A program made the translations under genes and the position numbers. A model generated the notes under the pieces. The model saw only the letters and a program-made list of their open reading frames with translations. It searched no databases and had not been told where the DNA came from. A DNA stretch of 20,666 bases from a virus, in the IMG/VR virus record IMGVR_UViG_3300006920_000329, positions 1-20,666 of that record. The stretch is one strand, 5' to 3'. Shown piece by piece: positions 15,071 through 20,666 of the stretch. Numbering within the stretch: the first letter of the stretch is position 1; each line of letters starts with the position of its first letter.

Positions 15071-16663
15071 ATGGCTTTCAAATTTGATCTGAGAGATTAC
15101 CAGAAAGAATTCTGTCGAAAAACATACGACAGCTTATACAAAAGTGGTCTAGACAAGCCGGCATTTAACACAGCGCTCAGCGTAGCAGCCACCGGAGCAG
15201 GAAAGACTATAATGGCAGCAGCGCTGGCATACACAGTCGTAAGGCATCGCAACCAGAGGGTTCTATTCCTAGCCGATACAGACGAACTGGTCGAGCAAGC
15301 CCGGGACAAGATGGTGGATGCGGGAGGCATCATCCCGGACATCGAGAAAGCGCACCTAAACGCATCTCGAGACGCAAAGATCGTGGTGGGAAGCATCCAA
15401 ACCCTAGCCAAAAAGAAGAGGCTCGAAACTTGGGATAGCGGTCACTTTGGATTGGTGATCGCAGACGAAGCGCATCTAAGCATGGCAAAAAGCTGGCAGA
15501 GAGTGCTTAACCATTTCCTAGACGGCGGAGCAAAGGTCGTGGGGATCACAGCAACCCCAGAGAGAGGTGACGGAAAGAACCTCATGAAATTCTACGATTC
15601 GATCCCTTACGAAATATCGCTTTTCAACCTAATCGAGAAAGGACACCTAGCACCGATCACAGTGTGCAGCATTCCGCTCGAAGTAGACACCACGAAGATC
15701 AACGCAAAAACCCGGGGAGAACTTGATGGTGAAGACGTAGACCACGCGATCAGCCCTTATCTGGATGCGATCATAGACGAATGGCAAGAGCAAGCATCAG
15801 ACAAGAAAACGCTGGTGTTTCACCCAAGCATCAGAATGAGCAAGGAATTCGATAAGAAACTGCAAGAGCGGGGGATATTAAGCCGTCACATAGACGGCAC
15901 GAGCAAAGACAGGAGGCGCATCCTCGCAGATTACCAGAGCTCAAAATTCAAGATCCTAAATAACGCACAGCTTCTGACCAAAGGCTACGATTGCCCAGAC
16001 ATCGAGTGCATAATCATCCTCAGACCAACCAAGAGCCGAGTGGCATACCAGCAAATGGTCGGCAGGGGGACACGAAACGCACCGGGGAAGAAAGACTGCC
16101 TACTTTTGGATTTCCTGTATCAATTTGAAGACCTAGGGGCGGTGCGACCGGCGGCACTGGCAGCGAGAGGCGATGAGCTCGAGGCCGCGATGCAAGAGAA
16201 GATTAATAAAAGCGCAGGAAATAGGCAAGGAAAGCTCAACCTACAAGACATCATGAGCGAGTGCGAGGTGGCGATGAAGAAAAGCCTGCTCGATCGATTC
16301 CAACAAAAAGCCAGCAAGAATGCCAAAACATACGATGCGATGATCATGGCAGGGATTCTAGACCAGCCAGAACTGCTCGAATACAAGCCACGCACTAAGT
16401 GGGAAAGCGAAATGCCAAGCGAAGCACAACTCGAAACCTTGGAAAGAATAGGCATCAACCCGCTCACAGTAAAATCCAAGGGGCACGCATCAACGATAAT
16501 CGCAAGCATCAAAGAGCGCCGGCACAAGAATCTAGCGACACCAAAACAGGTTGCCTTTTTACAGCAAAGAGGGGTAAGCAACGCACAAAACATGACCTTT
16601 GTGGATGCCAGCGACAAGATAAGAGCGATCACCGGTGGATTTGGCAGGAGAAAGACAGCGTAG
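15071..16663 (+). CDS. Superfamily 2 DEAH-box helicase
   Basis: A 530-residue SF2 helicase of the type III restriction/UvrB-like (ResIII) type. An N-terminal Q-like DLRDYQKEF leads to Walker A ATGAGKT (40-46), DEAH (132-135), motif III GITATPERGDG (158-168), LLTKGYDCPDIE and motif VI QQMVGRGTR (327-335). The helicase core ends near residue 350. A helical C-terminal region follows with two copies of a short motif: SEAQLETLERIGI...ASTIIASI and TPKQVAFLQQRGV...ASDKIRAI, resembling a small module found at the ends of phage recombinases and helicases. Probable substrates are replication forks or D-loops. The start has a GGAG at 11 bases that may be hidden by leader structure. No restriction subunits are adjacent. 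Confidence 0.9.
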   Translation: MAFKFDLRDYQKEFCRKTYDSLYKSGLDKPAFNTALSVAATGAGKTIMAAALAYTVVRHRNQRVLFLADTDELVEQARDKMVDAGGIIPDIEKAHLNASRDAKIVVGSIQTLAKKKRLETWDSGHFGLVIADEAHLSMAKSWQRVLNHFLDGGAKVVGITATPERGDGKNLMKFYDSIPYEISLFNLIEKGHLAPITVCSIPLEVDTTKINAKTRGELDGEDVDHAISPYLDAIIDEWQEQASDKKTLVFHPSIRMSKEFDKKLQERGILSRHIDGTSKDRRRILADYQSSKFKILNNAQLLTKGYDCPDIECIIILRPTKSRVAYQQMVGRGTRNAPGKKDCLLLDFLYQFEDLGAVRPAALAARGDELEAAMQEKINKSAGNRQGKLNLQDIMSECEVAMKKSLLDRFQQKASKNAKTYDAMIMAGILDQPELLEYKPRTKWESEMPSEAQLETLERIGINPLTVKSKGHASTIIASIKERRHKNLATPKQVAFLQQRGVSNAQNMTFVDASDKIRAITGGFGRRKTA

Positions 16664-16667
16664 AGCG

Positions 16668-17198
16668 ATGAGGCGCAGGAGACGCAAAACGTGGGGAACA
16701 AAGCCACAAGCCAGAGCAAAGCGCTCAGCGAGCAAAATAACGCCAACCGGGCAGGCAAACGAAGACATCCATAACAGGCTCACAGAGCGTCACTTTTTAG
16801 ACATTCTGATCAAGGAAGCGATGTGCGCTAAGAAAACAGGGATAGACGCAGGAGTCACCCGGCGCAGGCTAGACTACTGGGCGATTTCAATAAGCTGGCG
16901 AAACCCAGAATACATAGGATACGAAGTAAAGTGCAGCCGGGCCGACTTTCTGGCAGACCAGAAGACCCACCACTACGAAGGGCAATGCAGCAAATTCATC
17001 TGGGTAACAGCCCCGGGAGTGGTCAAAGACGAAAGCGAGATCCCAGAGGGACACGGATGGCAGGAGCTCAGCGATACAGGCAAGTCGTTAATAACGAGAA
17101 AGAAAGCGCCTATTCATAGCCCAAATGAAATTCAGCTATTTAATGCGATGAAGAGCTGCATGATTCGGCATCTCAAGCCCTTCGCACCGGAGCAATAA
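16668..17198 (+). CDS. MmcB-like PD-(D/E)XK nuclease
   Basis: The ATG at 16668, 4 bases after the helicase stop, is preferred over a GTG at 16635 inside the helicase gene; the product is 176 residues. The first 25 residues are extremely basic (MRRRRRKTWG...). The core matches the MmcB family: RRRLDYWAI (D69), GYEVKCSRADFLAD (E86, K88), then YEGQCSKFIWVTAPGVV and IPEGHGWQEL. Family members are predicted PD-(D/E)XK endonucleases associated with DNA repair, and the D...ExK triad is intact. Immediate co-transcription with the SF2 helicase suggests a helicase-nuclease pair acting on phage recombination intermediates or host DNA; that pairing is inference. The Arg-rich start is likely for DNA contact. 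Confidence 0.78.
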   Translation: MRRRRRKTWGTKPQARAKRSASKITPTGQANEDIHNRLTERHFLDILIKEAMCAKKTGIDAGVTRRRLDYWAISISWRNPEYIGYEVKCSRADFLADQKTHHYEGQCSKFIWVTAPGVVKDESEIPEGHGWQELSDTGKSLITRKKAPIHSPNEIQLFNAMKSCMIRHLKPFAPEQ

Positions 17199-17343
17199 AA
17201 AGCGCCCTGCCCTGCACATTATAACGAGAACCAACACGAAACAAAACAGGGACAGGACGCAACTAGGTGTCTTATAACAGACAGAAACAAGCTGCCATTA
17301 TAGGCACACAAAGCAAGTCATTCACTTCTTTTCACAATAGAGC

Positions 17344-17372
17344 TTGCAAAGGGGGCGTTTGCGTTCCATGAT
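17344..17372 (+). promoter_or_regulatory. Repeated early promoter-like element, copy 1
   Basis: TTGCAA (17344-17349), a 17-base spacer, then CATGAT (17367-17372). The spacer carries GTTTGCGTTCC (17357-17367), the reverse complement of the shared GGRACGYAARC motif. The surrounding 50 bases align closely with copy 2 near 17980-18040, including an upstream TTCACAATA. The 183-base gap holding it (17199-17381) also contains a possible stem, CCTGCCCTG (17206-17214) with CAGGGACAGG (17247-17256), one base bulged. Confidence 0.55.
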
Positions 17373-17381
17373 GCACCCGTC

Positions 17382-17696
17382 ATGAAAACCAAACACCAAG
17401 AAATAATAAAGGAGCAGATCCAAAACATCTACGGAGACGCTATCGAAAAGCACGGACTAAACATGGGGGGAGAAACAATCTACTCAGACATCCACGAGAT
17501 CCGGACAGAAAAGCCAATCCATAAGCTGATCTTTGAAGACGAATACATGATGGACATCCTAGCCGGGAACATCCCGAGCAGCATATACGATGAGATCGAA
17601 AAAGAGATCAACGCCCTAGGATTTGTAATCACCGATACGGACGGCACAATTCTGCACCTTGAAGACCACAACTGGACACCAATCACACAAGGCTAA
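17382..17696 (+). CDS. Small acidic hypothetical protein
   Basis: A 104-residue, acidic, soluble protein (MKTKHQEIIKEQIQNIYGDAIEK...). It looks mainly helical in the first half, with a strand-rich end (LGFVITDTDGTILHLEDHNWTPITQG). No cysteine motif, membrane segment or catalytic signature is seen. It is the first of five small genes behind the repeated promoter-like elements, the usual location of phage early genes that act on host factors. I do not recognise the family. The start ATG is 9 bases after the CATGAT of the upstream element, so it would have almost no leader if that is a true -10 box. Confidence 0.65.
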   Translation: MKTKHQEIIKEQIQNIYGDAIEKHGLNMGGETIYSDIHEIRTEKPIHKLIFEDEYMMDILAGNIPSSIYDEIEKEINALGFVITDTDGTILHLEDHNWTPITQG

Positions 17697-17736
17697 ATTC
17701 AAACAGTCGCTTTAAAAAAAGACCAACATAAGGTGT

Positions 17737-17755
17737 CCCCCTCCGGGGGGGGTGC
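17737..17755 (+). terminator. Possible GC hairpin between small genes
   Basis: CCCCC (17737-17741), a 3-base loop and a run of G (17745-17752) can form a short, very GC-rich stem, followed by TGCTTTAA. The T-tract is short and the downstream gene starts 14 bases later, so this is at best a weak terminator or a pause site. Confidence 0.3.
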
Positions 17756-17769
17756 TTTAACCCAGAAAA

Positions 17770-17976
17770 ATGGACAGAATAATCAAACGATACGAGATCG
17801 ATGAGCAAGGAAACAAAATCGGATGCAACATCATGCGATGCGAATGCGGAGCTAAGATCGAACTATGGTCTTCATGGGCAAACGACTGCCCTAAATGCCA
17901 CAGGGAATACAACGGCGGTGGAGATTTACTCGCACCCAGAGAGCAGTGGGGAGAAGAAACAGGGGAAACCTTCTAA
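17770..17976 (+). CDS. Small zinc-ribbon protein
   Basis: A 68-residue protein with a zinc ribbon: CxC in RCECGAKIEL (C24, C26) and CPKC in NDCPKCHREYNG (C40, C43). It closes with LAPREQWGEETGE, a C-terminal signature of a small protein widely seen in phages and plasmids, where the ribbon is followed by the same acidic tail. Its molecular role is unknown; ribbons of this size usually bind nucleic acid or a partner protein. It lies between a GC hairpin upstream and the second repeated promoter-like element downstream. Confidence 0.78.
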   Translation: MDRIIKRYEIDEQGNKIGCNIMRCECGAKIELWSSWANDCPKCHREYNGGGDLLAPREQWGEETGETF

Positions 17977-18006
17977 AACTATTTTCACATTCCTTCACAA
18001 TACATC

Positions 18007-18036
18007 TTGCAAAAAGGGGCGTTTACGTCCCATGAT
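18007..18036 (+). promoter_or_regulatory. Repeated early promoter-like element, copy 2, with dyad
   Basis: TTGCAA (18007-18012), an 18-base spacer and CATGAT (18031-18036). The spacer and -10 edge hold a near-perfect dyad at 18016-18031 of the form GGGrCGTnnACGyCCC, whose right half is the reverse complement of GGRACGYAARC. The upstream TTCACAATA is shared with copy 1. A repressor bound to this dyad would block the promoter. Confidence 0.58.
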
Positions 18037-18075
18037 GTCACCACAACCAACCAACAAACCAACCAACACGAAACA

Positions 18076-18270
18076 ATGGAACACCAAATCGAAGTAACCA
18101 AAGAAGCAGCATGGGCACTAATCGGAAACGATGAAAAGACATGGCACGCATTCGCAACAAACGAAGACTACGAAGTCACAACATACATAGCCAAGGGAGT
18201 GAGGATCGAGGCGGTCTGCTGCTTTCACTCAGCAGTGACGCAATACTTCATCCAAGACATCAACGCATAA
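18076..18270 (+). CDS. Small hypothetical protein, 64 residues
   Basis: The frame extends upstream to a TTG at 18007, but that part reads as low-complexity leader, so the ATG at 18076 is chosen (MEHQIEVTKEAAWALIGNDEKTWHAF). The 40-base leader contains (CCAA)-type repeats and no Shine-Dalgarno sequence. The product is acidic and soluble, mixed helix/strand, with a CC pair (VCCFHSAV) but no metal motif. I do not recognise it. It is followed within 13 bases by another very small gene. Confidence 0.62.
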   Translation: MEHQIEVTKEAAWALIGNDEKTWHAFATNEDYEVTTYIAKGVRIEAVCCFHSAVTQYFIQDINA

Positions 18271-18283
18271 CCAACCCAAGACA

Positions 18284-18460
18284 ATGACAATATACGAAGC
18301 ACAAGAGCACCACAGCCGGGTAGAAGCCATGCAAGAAAGGCAATGGGGACAGAGAGCAGGCAGAGACAACGCACGCCACACAGAAGAAGACGAGCAAGCC
18401 GTAAAACAATGGTGGAAAGAGATGAAAGCCAAGGGATACATAGACTTTGACATCGAATAA
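18284..18460 (+). CDS. Very small charged protein, 58 residues
   Basis: This short gene is supported by its ATG 13 bases after the preceding stop, a C/A-rich leader like those of its neighbours (CCAACCCAAGACA), and an intact frame to a TAA at 18458-18460. The product (MTIYEAQEHHSRVEAMQERQWG...WWKEMKAKGYIDFDIE) is highly charged and helical, with no cysteine or membrane segment. The small genes on either side are in the same style. It has no recognisable family. Confidence 0.55.
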   Translation: MTIYEAQEHHSRVEAMQERQWGQRAGRDNARHTEEDEQAVKQWWKEMKAKGYIDFDIE

Positions 18461-18478
18461 CACGAAAAACACACCCAA

Positions 18479-18592
18479 ATGGAAACACAAACAAAAGCAC
18501 AACTAGCAGCCGTAGCATACCTAATAAAGACCCAGAACATTGATGCAACCGAGATCAGACGACTTCTGAAGCGCATAAACAAAGAGGGATAG
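18479..18592 (+). CDS. Possible microprotein, 37 residues
   Basis: The ATG at 18479 follows the previous stop by 18 bases behind a C/A-rich leader (CACACCCAA), and the frame runs to a TAG at 18590-18592. The product (METQTKAQLAAVAYLIKTQ...RRLLKRINKEG) would form two amphipathic helices, the second strongly basic. The leader pattern and position favour a real gene, but at this length chance is a serious alternative. Confidence 0.45.
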   Translation: METQTKAQLAAVAYLIKTQNIDATEIRRLLKRINKEG

Positions 18593-18632
18593 CCTGCACC
18601 ACCTGCACACACACGAGGGAAAAGCAGAAAAA

Positions 18633-18643
18633 GGGACGCAAGC
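18633..18643 (+). promoter_or_regulatory. Isolated GGRACGYAARC motif
   Basis: GGGACGCAAGC matches the shared early-element motif at all 11 positions but has no TTGYAA box in front. It lies in the gap after the last small gene and before the terminator, so it might be an auxiliary operator for the downstream promoter about 60 bases away. Confidence 0.35.
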
Positions 18644-18655
18644 GAACCTACACAG

Positions 18656-18687
18656 ACCGCCGGGGATACAAGCCCGGCGGTTTTATC
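18656..18687 (+). terminator. Rho-independent terminator after the small-gene cluster
   Basis: A perfect 9-bp stem, ACCGCCGGG (18656-18664) with CCCGGCGGT (18673-18681), has an 8-base loop and is followed by TTTTATCTT (18681-18689). This is the clearest intrinsic terminator in the window. It separates the small early genes from the methyltransferase-terminase unit, and the next promoter-like element starts immediately after it. Confidence 0.85.
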
Positions 18688-18716
18688 TTGTAAAGGGGAC
18701 GTAGGCGGGACATTTT
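18688..18716 (+). promoter_or_regulatory. Repeated promoter-like element before the methyltransferase gene
   Basis: TTGTAA (18688-18693), a 17-base spacer and CATTTT (18711-18716). The spacer holds GGGACGTAGGC (18696-18706), 10 of 11 matches to the shared motif. The first half aligns with the elements at 17344 and 18007 (CTTGYAAA followed by G-rich sequence). It follows directly on a terminator and leads to the next gene by 7 bases, which supports promoter function although the -10 box is weak. Confidence 0.5.
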
Positions 18717-18723
18717 AAACAGC

Positions 18724-20064
18724 ATGGAGCAAGCGACTATCCAAATGATACCGATAACGAGCATTCAGCCGGCGAAATACAATCCGCGCAGGAAGCTTAA
18801 AAAGACGGACAAGGAATACGAAGACATAAAAGCAAGCATGGACACCTTCGGACTGGTTCAGCCATTGGTGTGGAACAAAACAAGCGGCAATCTGGTAGGT
18901 GGGCATCAGAGGCTCAACATAATGAAGAAGGAGCAGCCCGAGACAGAAAAGGTGCAGTGCGCAGTGGTCGAGCTTGATGACCTAGAAGAGAAGAGGCTCA
19001 ACATAATCCTAAACAAGCAGGGCGAAGAGCTCTGGAGCGCCGGCAAGCTGGCATCGCTGGTAAGTGAATTATCAGATCAATGTGCAGACATCTGGAGCCT
19101 TGGATTCACCGAGGGAGAAATTGACGAGATCCTCAAGAAAGGAAAACCGAAGGCAGAGAGGGACAAAGACGATGCTCCAGCACCACCGGAGAATGCCACG
19201 ACTACCGAGGGCGATCTTTACGATTTTGCTGATGAGGCAGGCATCCTCACGCACAGGCTGATCTGCGGAGACAGCACCAAGCCAGCCACATGGGAGGCGT
19301 TGTTTAAAGACAAAGACCCCGCATCCCTTCTTTTCACAGATCCGCCATACGGCGTAAGCTACAAGAGCCAAAGCAAGAGTGACAAGATGCAACGGCAAGA
19401 CCTAGAAAACGACACGCTACGCCACGAAGAGCTCCGGGAGTTTCTGCAAGACGTTTTCGACTGCGCTGCTGGGCACGTAACGCAAGATGCGGCGAGCTAC
19501 GTGTTCTACGCATCGAGATGCCACATTCCATTTGAACTCGCCCTAGAGGGCGCAGGGTGGGAAATAAAGCAACAGCTTATCTGGGCGAAGCAAATGGTTC
19601 TAGGCAGGAGCGACTTTCACTGGGCACACGAGCCGATCCTTTATTGTCAGAGAGCAGCAGGCAAGGCAGCGTTCCACGGAGACAGGGCAAACACGACCCT
19701 ATGGCAAGAGCTCAGCGTGCACGAACTCAAGAAAGCGGTAGGATCGGATGAAGGAACCGTTTGGTTTGAGAAACGAGATCCCCCAAGCAGCTACATACAT
19801 CCAACCCAAAAGCCGACATCGCTGGTGGAGAGGGCAATCAAACTCAGCACCACACACGGAGAGACGCTATGCGACCCCTTCGCCGGCAGCGGAAGCACCC
19901 TCATAGGCGCAGAGCTAAGCCAAAGAAGCAGCATGAGCATCGAACTCGATCCTAAGTTTGCAGACGCAATCGTAGCGAGATATCTGGGAGTGTTCGGGGA
20001 AGACAGAATCGTAACCAAAAACGGAAAGCAGATCGAAACCAACAAATACACGAGGCTATTATGA
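18724..20064 (+). CDS. ParB-domain / DNA methyltransferase fusion
   Basis: A 446-residue protein of two parts. Residues 1-110 form a ParB-like domain with LVGGHQRLNIM (GGHQR, 59-63). From about 165 on lies an amino-methyltransferase. Motif IV DPPY is at 206-209, and the AdoMet-binding motif I DPFAGSGST is at 384-392 near the end. The order IV before I marks a class beta N6-adenine or N4-cytosine enzyme. The same ParB-methyltransferase fusion is common in phages and mobile elements, often close to the terminase genes as here. It probably modifies phage DNA against host restriction; the target sequence cannot be read from the protein. No restriction endonuclease is adjacent, so it is an orphan enzyme. 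Its stop overlaps the terminase small subunit start (ATGA). Confidence 0.92.
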   Translation: MEQATIQMIPITSIQPAKYNPRRKLKKTDKEYEDIKASMDTFGLVQPLVWNKTSGNLVGGHQRLNIMKKEQPETEKVQCAVVELDDLEEKRLNIILNKQGEELWSAGKLASLVSELSDQCADIWSLGFTEGEIDEILKKGKPKAERDKDDAPAPPENATTTEGDLYDFADEAGILTHRLICGDSTKPATWEALFKDKDPASLLFTDPPYGVSYKSQSKSDKMQRQDLENDTLRHEELREFLQDVFDCAAGHVTQDAASYVFYASRCHIPFELALEGAGWEIKQQLIWAKQMVLGRSDFHWAHEPILYCQRAAGKAAFHGDRANTTLWQELSVHELKKAVGSDEGTVWFEKRDPPSSYIHPTQKPTSLVERAIKLSTTHGETLCDPFAGSGSTLIGAELSQRSSMSIELDPKFADAIVARYLGVFGEDRIVTKNGKQIETNKYTRLL

Positions 20065-20489
20065 AGAAGAAGCTAACCACAGAAGTGATCGAGAGCATAT
20101 GCGCCTCAATCCGAGCAGGATCATACATCGGAGCAGCCTGCGGTCGTGCCCGAGTCAGCAAGCGCTCATTCTACGACTGGAAGAAACGAGGCATAGAGGA
20201 AAGAGAAGAGGGCAGGAACACCTTATACGTCAAATTCTTAGACGCAGTAGAGCACGCAGAAGCAGATAACGAAGTGATGCTGGTAGGCGCAATCATTAAA
20301 AACGATGATTGGCGAGCCAAGATGGAGATCCTCAAGCGGCGATACCCAGACCGGTGGGGAGACAAAAACAAATACGAGCACACCGGGGCAAACGGGGAAC
20401 CTCTGCCAGCCGCAACCATCCCACCGATCACGATAATCCACAAGAGGGATGACGAAGTGCCACAATTTATTGACGAAACAGGCGAATAA
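20061..20489 (+). CDS. terS: Terminase small subunit
   Basis: A 142-residue protein. Residues about 18-42 form a helix-turn-helix (GSYIGAACGRARVSKRSFYDWKKRG), followed by a long helical segment (YVKFLDAVEHAEADNEVMLVGAIIKN) and DWRAKMEILKRRYPDRWGDKNKYE, a typical ending of small terminase subunits. These proteins form rings that recognise the packaging start site and load the large subunit. The gene overlaps the methyltransferase stop by 4 bases. The sequence after it is a 10-bp repeat array of the sort such a ring could bind, and a likely large-subunit start follows. The C-terminal segment (EPLPAATIPPITIIHKRDDEVPQFIDETGE) is probably the large-subunit contact. Confidence 0.85.
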   Translation: MKKKLTTEVIESICASIRAGSYIGAACGRARVSKRSFYDWKKRGIEEREEGRNTLYVKFLDAVEHAEADNEVMLVGAIIKNDDWRAKMEILKRRYPDRWGDKNKYEHTGANGEPLPAATIPPITIIHKRDDEVPQFIDETGE

Positions 20490-20500
20490 ACGCCCAAAAA

Positions 20501-20630
20501 GGTAGTCAGATGTAGTCAGATGTAGTCAGAAGAATCAGAAAGAATCGCAAAACAGGCAAAAGTATCGGGAAGTAGTCAGAAGAATCGGGAAGTAGTCAGA
20601 AGAATCGCAAAGAATCAGAAAGAATCGGAT
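20501..20630 (+). repeat. Thirteen phased decamers, candidate packaging site
   Basis: From 20501 the sequence divides into 13 consecutive 10-base units. Five end in GTAGTCAGA (units starting 20501, 20511, 20521, 20571, 20591). Six begin AGAATC (20531, 20541, 20581, 20601, 20611, 20621) and one is AGTATCGGGA (20561); the unit at 20551 is the most divergent. Ten bases is one helical turn, so the repeats face one side of the duplex. TAG triplets in the first three units close all three forward frames, so the array is not coding. It fills most of the gap between terS and the probable terL start. Confidence 0.88.
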
Positions 20631-20666
20631 GCCCAAACAAGGAATCGAGCTATACCTACAGCCCAA
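20629..20666 (+). CDS. terL: Start of probable terminase large subunit, truncated by the window
   Basis: An ATG at 20629 opens a frame (MPKQGIELYLQP...) that runs off the right edge. Upstream in the same frame a TAG lies at 20593, with no start between. The position directly after the small subunit and the IELYLQP opening, like the N-termini of many large terminases, support the call, but only 12 full codons are visible. Confidence 0.5.
   Translation, partial: MPKQGIELYLQP

Noticed and set aside
16635-16667. GTG start of the MmcB-like gene inside the helicase gene
   Set aside because: The ATG at 16668, 4 bases after the stop, needs no overlap and starts directly with the basic segment.
15071-20064. 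Restriction-modification system formed by the SF2 helicase and the methyltransferase
   Set aside because: The two genes are separated by 2 kb and a terminator. The helicase has no nuclease or specificity domain and the methyltransferase has the common phage orphan architecture.
20501-20630. CRISPR array
   Set aside because: The repeat units are 10 bases long, adjacent and without spacers.

Overview
This window is part of a tailed bacteriophage (or prophage) genome of the long-tailed, siphovirus-like kind. Every supported gene is on the + strand. The left 6.4 kb holds tail-tip and structural genes, including a lambda gpL / gene-transfer-agent hub homologue and a gpJ-like host-specificity protein. 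That tail-tip type is best known from phages of Gram-negative bacteria, so a Gram-negative host is likely, but the sequence does not identify the species. Most genes lack a Shine-Dalgarno sequence and start after C/A-rich leaders, which hints at a host with weak dependence on that signal. No integrase or lysis gene is recognisable here.

Layout. 1-6376: late structural genes (partial virion protein, Fe-S hub, J-like tail tip, a small possible fibre protein, a 277-residue protein of unknown role). 6418-10717: a tight recombination operon of a putative OB-fold protein, a Rad50/SbcC-type ATPase with zinc hook, and a UvrD-like helicase. 10842-12645: the replication module, with a winged-helix initiator that carries a probable internal origin, a small membrane protein and a DnaC-like loader. 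12664-14964: a membrane protein, a SWIM zinc-finger protein, a RecU-like resolvase, a small helix-turn-helix protein and a ParB-domain protein. 15071-17198: an SF2 helicase behind a structured leader and an MmcB-like nuclease. 17382-18592: five small proteins separated by repeated promoter-like elements. 18724-20666: a ParB-methyltransferase fusion, the terminase small subunit, a 10-bp-phased repeat array and the first codons of a probable terminase large subunit.

The genes form a self-contained DNA metabolism programme. The initiator and loader would bring the host replicative helicase to an origin inside the initiator gene. The ATPase, two helicases and two nucleases would handle recombination and branched DNA. 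The methyltransferase would modify the genome, and the terminase with its adjacent repeat array would start packaging.

The most notable signals outside the genes are: (1) thirteen consecutive decamers between terS and the terL start, a strong candidate packaging site; (2) three 18-bp dyad iterons plus an AT-rich tract inside the initiator gene; (3) a family of TTGYAA / GGRACGYAARC promoter-operator elements at the head of several early transcription units; and (4) a leader RNA before the SF2 helicase with mutually exclusive pairings. No gap without a gene exceeds 300 bases.
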